Assembly (NCBI RefSeq): GCF_027942865.1
Contig: NC_134514.1
Coordinates: forward strand, 15,361,965-15,425,964
From: Odontesthes bonariensis
Lineage: Eukaryota > Chordata > Actinopteri > Atheriniformes > Atherinopsidae
Length of the DNA stretch: 64,000 nucleotides
Direction of reading: 5' to 3'
Positions 60,764 through 64,000 of this stretch are shown in pieces (positions within the stretch are counted from its first letter, which is position 1; every line of letters starts with the position of its first letter). The notes beneath the pieces are model-generated. The model was not told the origin of the DNA, made no database searches, and saw only the letters and a program-made list of their open reading frames with translations. The position numbers and the translations under genes were made by a program.

Positions 60764-63450
60764 ATGGCGGATTTTGAGGAGCGGCGGAGCTTGTTGGGAG
60801 AGGAGGACGAGGGCTCGCTCACCGACCGGCAGGCTGCCAACGGAGGAGCCGGCAAACCGCTGCCCGCCCTCTGCGACCCCAACCACATAATGCACCGGGT
60901 GGTTGTCCTGGTTTTCATGTGCTTCCTGGGATTTGGTGAGTAGTAAACAGCCCCCTGCCTTGTTATTGCAGAAATGTTGGATTAACTAAAGTTAAATAAA
61001 TCACAAATGGTTTCCGGAAAGCTTGTATTGTGTTGGTCGTGTCTCGTGCAAGCTAACAAGTCGACATAATTGGAGTTTTCGTTTGTAAATATTGGTACTT
61101 TGTTCCAGGAAGCTATTTCTGTTATGACAATCCAGCTTCACTTCAAACTCAAGTCATCCAGGTAACTCTCGCACACCAGGACATTCAAGTAAAAAGGCAC
61201 TTATTCCCATTTAACCTAGAGTGCGACATAAACCCGCATTAGAAGTTGTAGGTTTTTTAGGCGTGTTCTGGAGTTCTGCATTTAGGGACTCATCTATGCA
61301 CAGAATAATCTGTTTAGCAGTCAGACCAGAACAGTCAGTTAACCTCCTGGTAAACACTGCCATTTGAAGACTTCATTCAACACGTGATTTTTTTTTTTTT
61401 TTTTTCTTTCTTCCTGACTGTCCTAGGATCTGAACCTGAACACAGCAAAGTTCATGCAGCTGTATGCCTGGTACTCCTGGCCCAATGTGGTACTCTGCTT
61501 CCTCGGAGGCTTTCTGCTGGACAGGGTCTTCGGCATCAGGTACAAAGATGAATAAGTCAGAGCATTCTTTTTTCAGCATTCTTGGCTTATTATGCATTTT
61601 GACCAAAAATGAAAGTGAAAGAGTTGTGTGGCTATTGTACATGCCATCTCGATCAGTGTCATTTTTCCCTGTCGTCCATGTAGGCTGGGAACCATCATCT
61701 TTTCCCTTTTTGTCTGTGTTGGACAGGTAAGTTTATTCTGGAAAAGTGCATGTGACAATTTTATGGTGATCTGTCTTAATCAGAGTAAATGTATACATGA
61801 ATATCTTCTTTGCAACAGGTAATATTTGCTACTGGAGCTTTGCTGAATCGCTTCTGGCTGATGGAACTTGGACGCTTTGTATTTGGGTAAAAAAAAAATC
61901 AAAGTTTTGTCATCTTGACAAATATACATGAGTCATTCCTTCTGCATTTCAGATGCCCCTTACCAACACGCTGTATGATATATTCAAAGCTCACAGAATT
62001 TATATTTCCGCTCAACAATTTGCAAAACTCAGTTTAGTCTTGTTTTCCTACTTAGCTCATTCTGCCTGCTTTCTTGTCTTGGATAGTATTGGAGGAGAGT
62101 CCTTGGCTGTGGCTCAGAACACATATGCAGTCAACTGGTTCAAAGGCAAGGAGCTCAATCTGGTGTTTGGCCTTCAGCTGAGCATGGCTCGACTGGTATG
62201 GACACTGCCAACAAGAGCGTTTTATTTATACAAAACACTTGCCACTGATGCAGTGACTTTAAGCATCGAGTCCATTCACCCTCCTTTCCTCTCCTGTCCT
62301 CCTCCTCTTGTCTGTAGGGCAGCACAGTGAACATGAACATAATGGGCTGGGTATATGGCAGAGTTGCACTTATCATCGGCAGCACTGGATACACTGCACT
62401 GGGCGCATCACTCATGATAGGTAAGTGTACACTTGTGCTGAAGCTCCTTGCTTCGCTCCAGCAGAACAGACTGTAAACTGAGCTTCTGGTTACATGTGCT
62501 CTGTCTTTGTGCTACACTTGGTTGATCCTTTCTCTGTAAGTCATGATCTCAGATAACACACCCAAAAGAGACAGAGAAGTTGCAAAGAGAACTAAAACTG
62601 ATACTTGCTGCCGCAAATGAATCATAAAGATTAGGAGAAGTGTCGGTTCTTGTATTTTTTTTTTTCCTGTGAGTTTTCAGTTCAGTAAACGTGCTTTAAT
62701 TTATGCAGTTTGTTGTCATTTATGGTCTGTTTCCTCCTGCTACTGTAATGGAACTTTAATCTGACTGTCTCAGATTAATTCATGTGGTAACAGAATCAGT
62801 CTGAGATTGTAAGGCATCTCGTGAGAGTGTCATACTACAACTTAAAAGTTGGAGAACAGTTTTATTTAACACTTTCTCTGCTTTTTTTCTCTCATTAGCT
62901 GGTGTAACATGCCTGTTTTCACTAGTCTGTGCACTGGTGTTGGCATTCCTTGATAAGAGAGCAGAGAAGATCCTACACAAGGAACAAGGGAAAACGGGTA
63001 ATGTACTCTAAGATAATGTTGTCCTTTATGTTTTGTGTTTTTGCTCTTTGACACACACCTAAAAATAACTACGTTAAGGTTTTCCAAACACAATGTGGAG
63101 TGTGGCAGAATATAAGGCCTTGGTTTGGTTCTGACTGTTTGGCCGGACTGTTTATAGACTTTGGATGACTAAGATGACATTTATTTATTTATTTTTCATA
63201 ATGAAACCCACGTAAATTCAGTGTGTTTAATGATTTTTCCATTAATACCTGAATGTGTGCTTTTGAAACTGAAGCCGTTGTTGCTAAAAGCAAATGTTCG
63301 TATTACACCTTCCTGTGTGTTTTGATCCTGTATTTTAGGTGAGGTGATTAAGTTGACTGATGTGAAAGATTTCTCCCTCAGCCTATGGCTCATCTTCATC
63401 ATTTGTGTGGGTTACTACGTCGCCATTTTCCCCTTTATTGGACTGGGGCA
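60764..63450 (+). CDS. mfsd1: MFSD1, lysosomal major facilitator transporter (5' part)
   Basis: Lysosomal membrane transporter of the major facilitator superfamily. Mammalian MFSD1 exports dipeptides and is stabilised by its partner GLMP. Nine in-frame exons: 60764-60935, 61109-61161, 61427-61539, 61684-61726, 61819-61886, 62087-62195, 62318-62420, 62899-62997, 63339-63450. They encode about 290 residues of roughly 465; the rest lies beyond the window. The start MADFEERRSLLGEEDEG contains a dileucine lysosomal sorting signal (E6-R-R-S-L10-L11). Long stretches match human MFSD1: CFLGFGSYFCYDNP, YAWYSWPNVVLCF, GGESLAVAQNTYAV, WFKGKELNLVFGLQLSMAR and HKEQGKTGEVIKLTDVKDFS. The hydrophobic segments are consistent with the first six to seven of 12 membrane helices. 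The cytosolic mid-loop between the two halves falls in exons 8-9. Confidence 0.95.
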
Positions 63451-64000
63451 GTGAGTATTTCATCTGTGCTCTCTTGCACTCAGACACAGTAACACAGTCT
63501 TTCAATGTCTCAGAATCACTTATGGAACACATTGAGAACAAAGTCTCATTAGCAATGCTTTTACATCACATGAAATTTCGGAAGCACATCACCAGACCAT
63601 CCGAATGCATTAGATAGTTGCTATGATAAAATGCAGCCTAGATTTTCATAGATGGTAATGCTACATTTTTCCTGATTTAAAGCAAAAGAAAGGACCATAC
63701 AATATATTAGAGTCATAGAGTCATAAGTATGGAGTCATAAGCCATCTGGTTCTTGCAAAAGACTTAAATCTTTAGAAATTAGCCACTTGTGAAATATGCA
63801 TTTTCATTTTGCAGAAAGTGTAAATACCTTCTCATAACAGCTGGCCACGGCAGTTGATTGCAAGCATTACATAAACGTGAATAATGAATGTTTTTGTCAG
63901 GGACTATTTTAAGCCATAAAGATACTGAAATTGTCCTTGAGAGAGTGCTTCTGTAGGAGAACTCAGTTGATGGGATTGATTCATAATAAATTTATTCTGT
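63451..64000 (+). other. mfsd1 intron, runs off the window
   Basis: Starts with a GTGAGT donor after GGGCA. No further mfsd1 exon is recognisable before the edge. Confidence 0.7.

Noticed and set aside
61391-61405. Poly-T run before mfsd1 exon 3 as a retroposon tail
   Set aside because: It is best explained as part of the pyrimidine tract and intronic homopolymer; no element body or duplication flanks it.

Overview
The window is nuclear DNA of a ray-finned fish, most likely a percomorph teleost. This rests on vertebrate GT-AG gene structures with short introns, proteins closely resembling human IGSF10, P2RY12, P2RY13 and MFSD1, and typical teleost repeats (L2-type LINE tails, Tc1-like relics, MITEs). 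The species cannot be told from the sequence.

Layout, all genes on the + strand. 1-11.8 kb: intergenic, with a LINE-tail fragment and an L2-tail insertion with a perfect 13-bp target duplication. 11.8-23.6 kb: igsf10 in nine coding exons (about 2554 residues), a secreted protein with leucine-rich repeats, 12 Ig domains and a long Thr-rich basic spacer. 23.6-35.7 kb: its 3' region and a long gene-poor stretch with one TTAA-flanked MITE. 35.7-55.6 kb: four P2Y12-subfamily nucleotide-receptor genes in tandem: p2ry12, a P2Y14-like copy with two homopolymer frameshifts, an intact P2Y14-like gene, and p2ry13. This cluster is heavily invaded by mobile elements: two LINE RT fragments, a LINE tail, two Tc1-like relics, an element inside p2ry13 intron 2, and a 1.5-kb internally deleted IS3EU-like transposon. 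55.6-60.6 kb: intergenic. 60.6-64 kb: the CpG-rich promoter and first nine coding exons of mfsd1, a lysosomal transporter; the gene runs off the right edge.

The igsf10 - P2Y receptor block is the same neighbourhood as human 3q25, where the receptors sit inside MED12L introns next to IGSF10. No MED12L exon is recognisable here, so the receptors seem to have lost their host gene locally. MFSD1 also lies in human 3q25, but farther away.

The most unusual object is the IS3EU-like element at 40405-41910. It has 6-bp target duplications, GC-rich subterminal arrays in opposite orientation at its two ends, a 160-168 bp tandem duplication in the left arm, and only the first and last parts of an integrase-like transposase.
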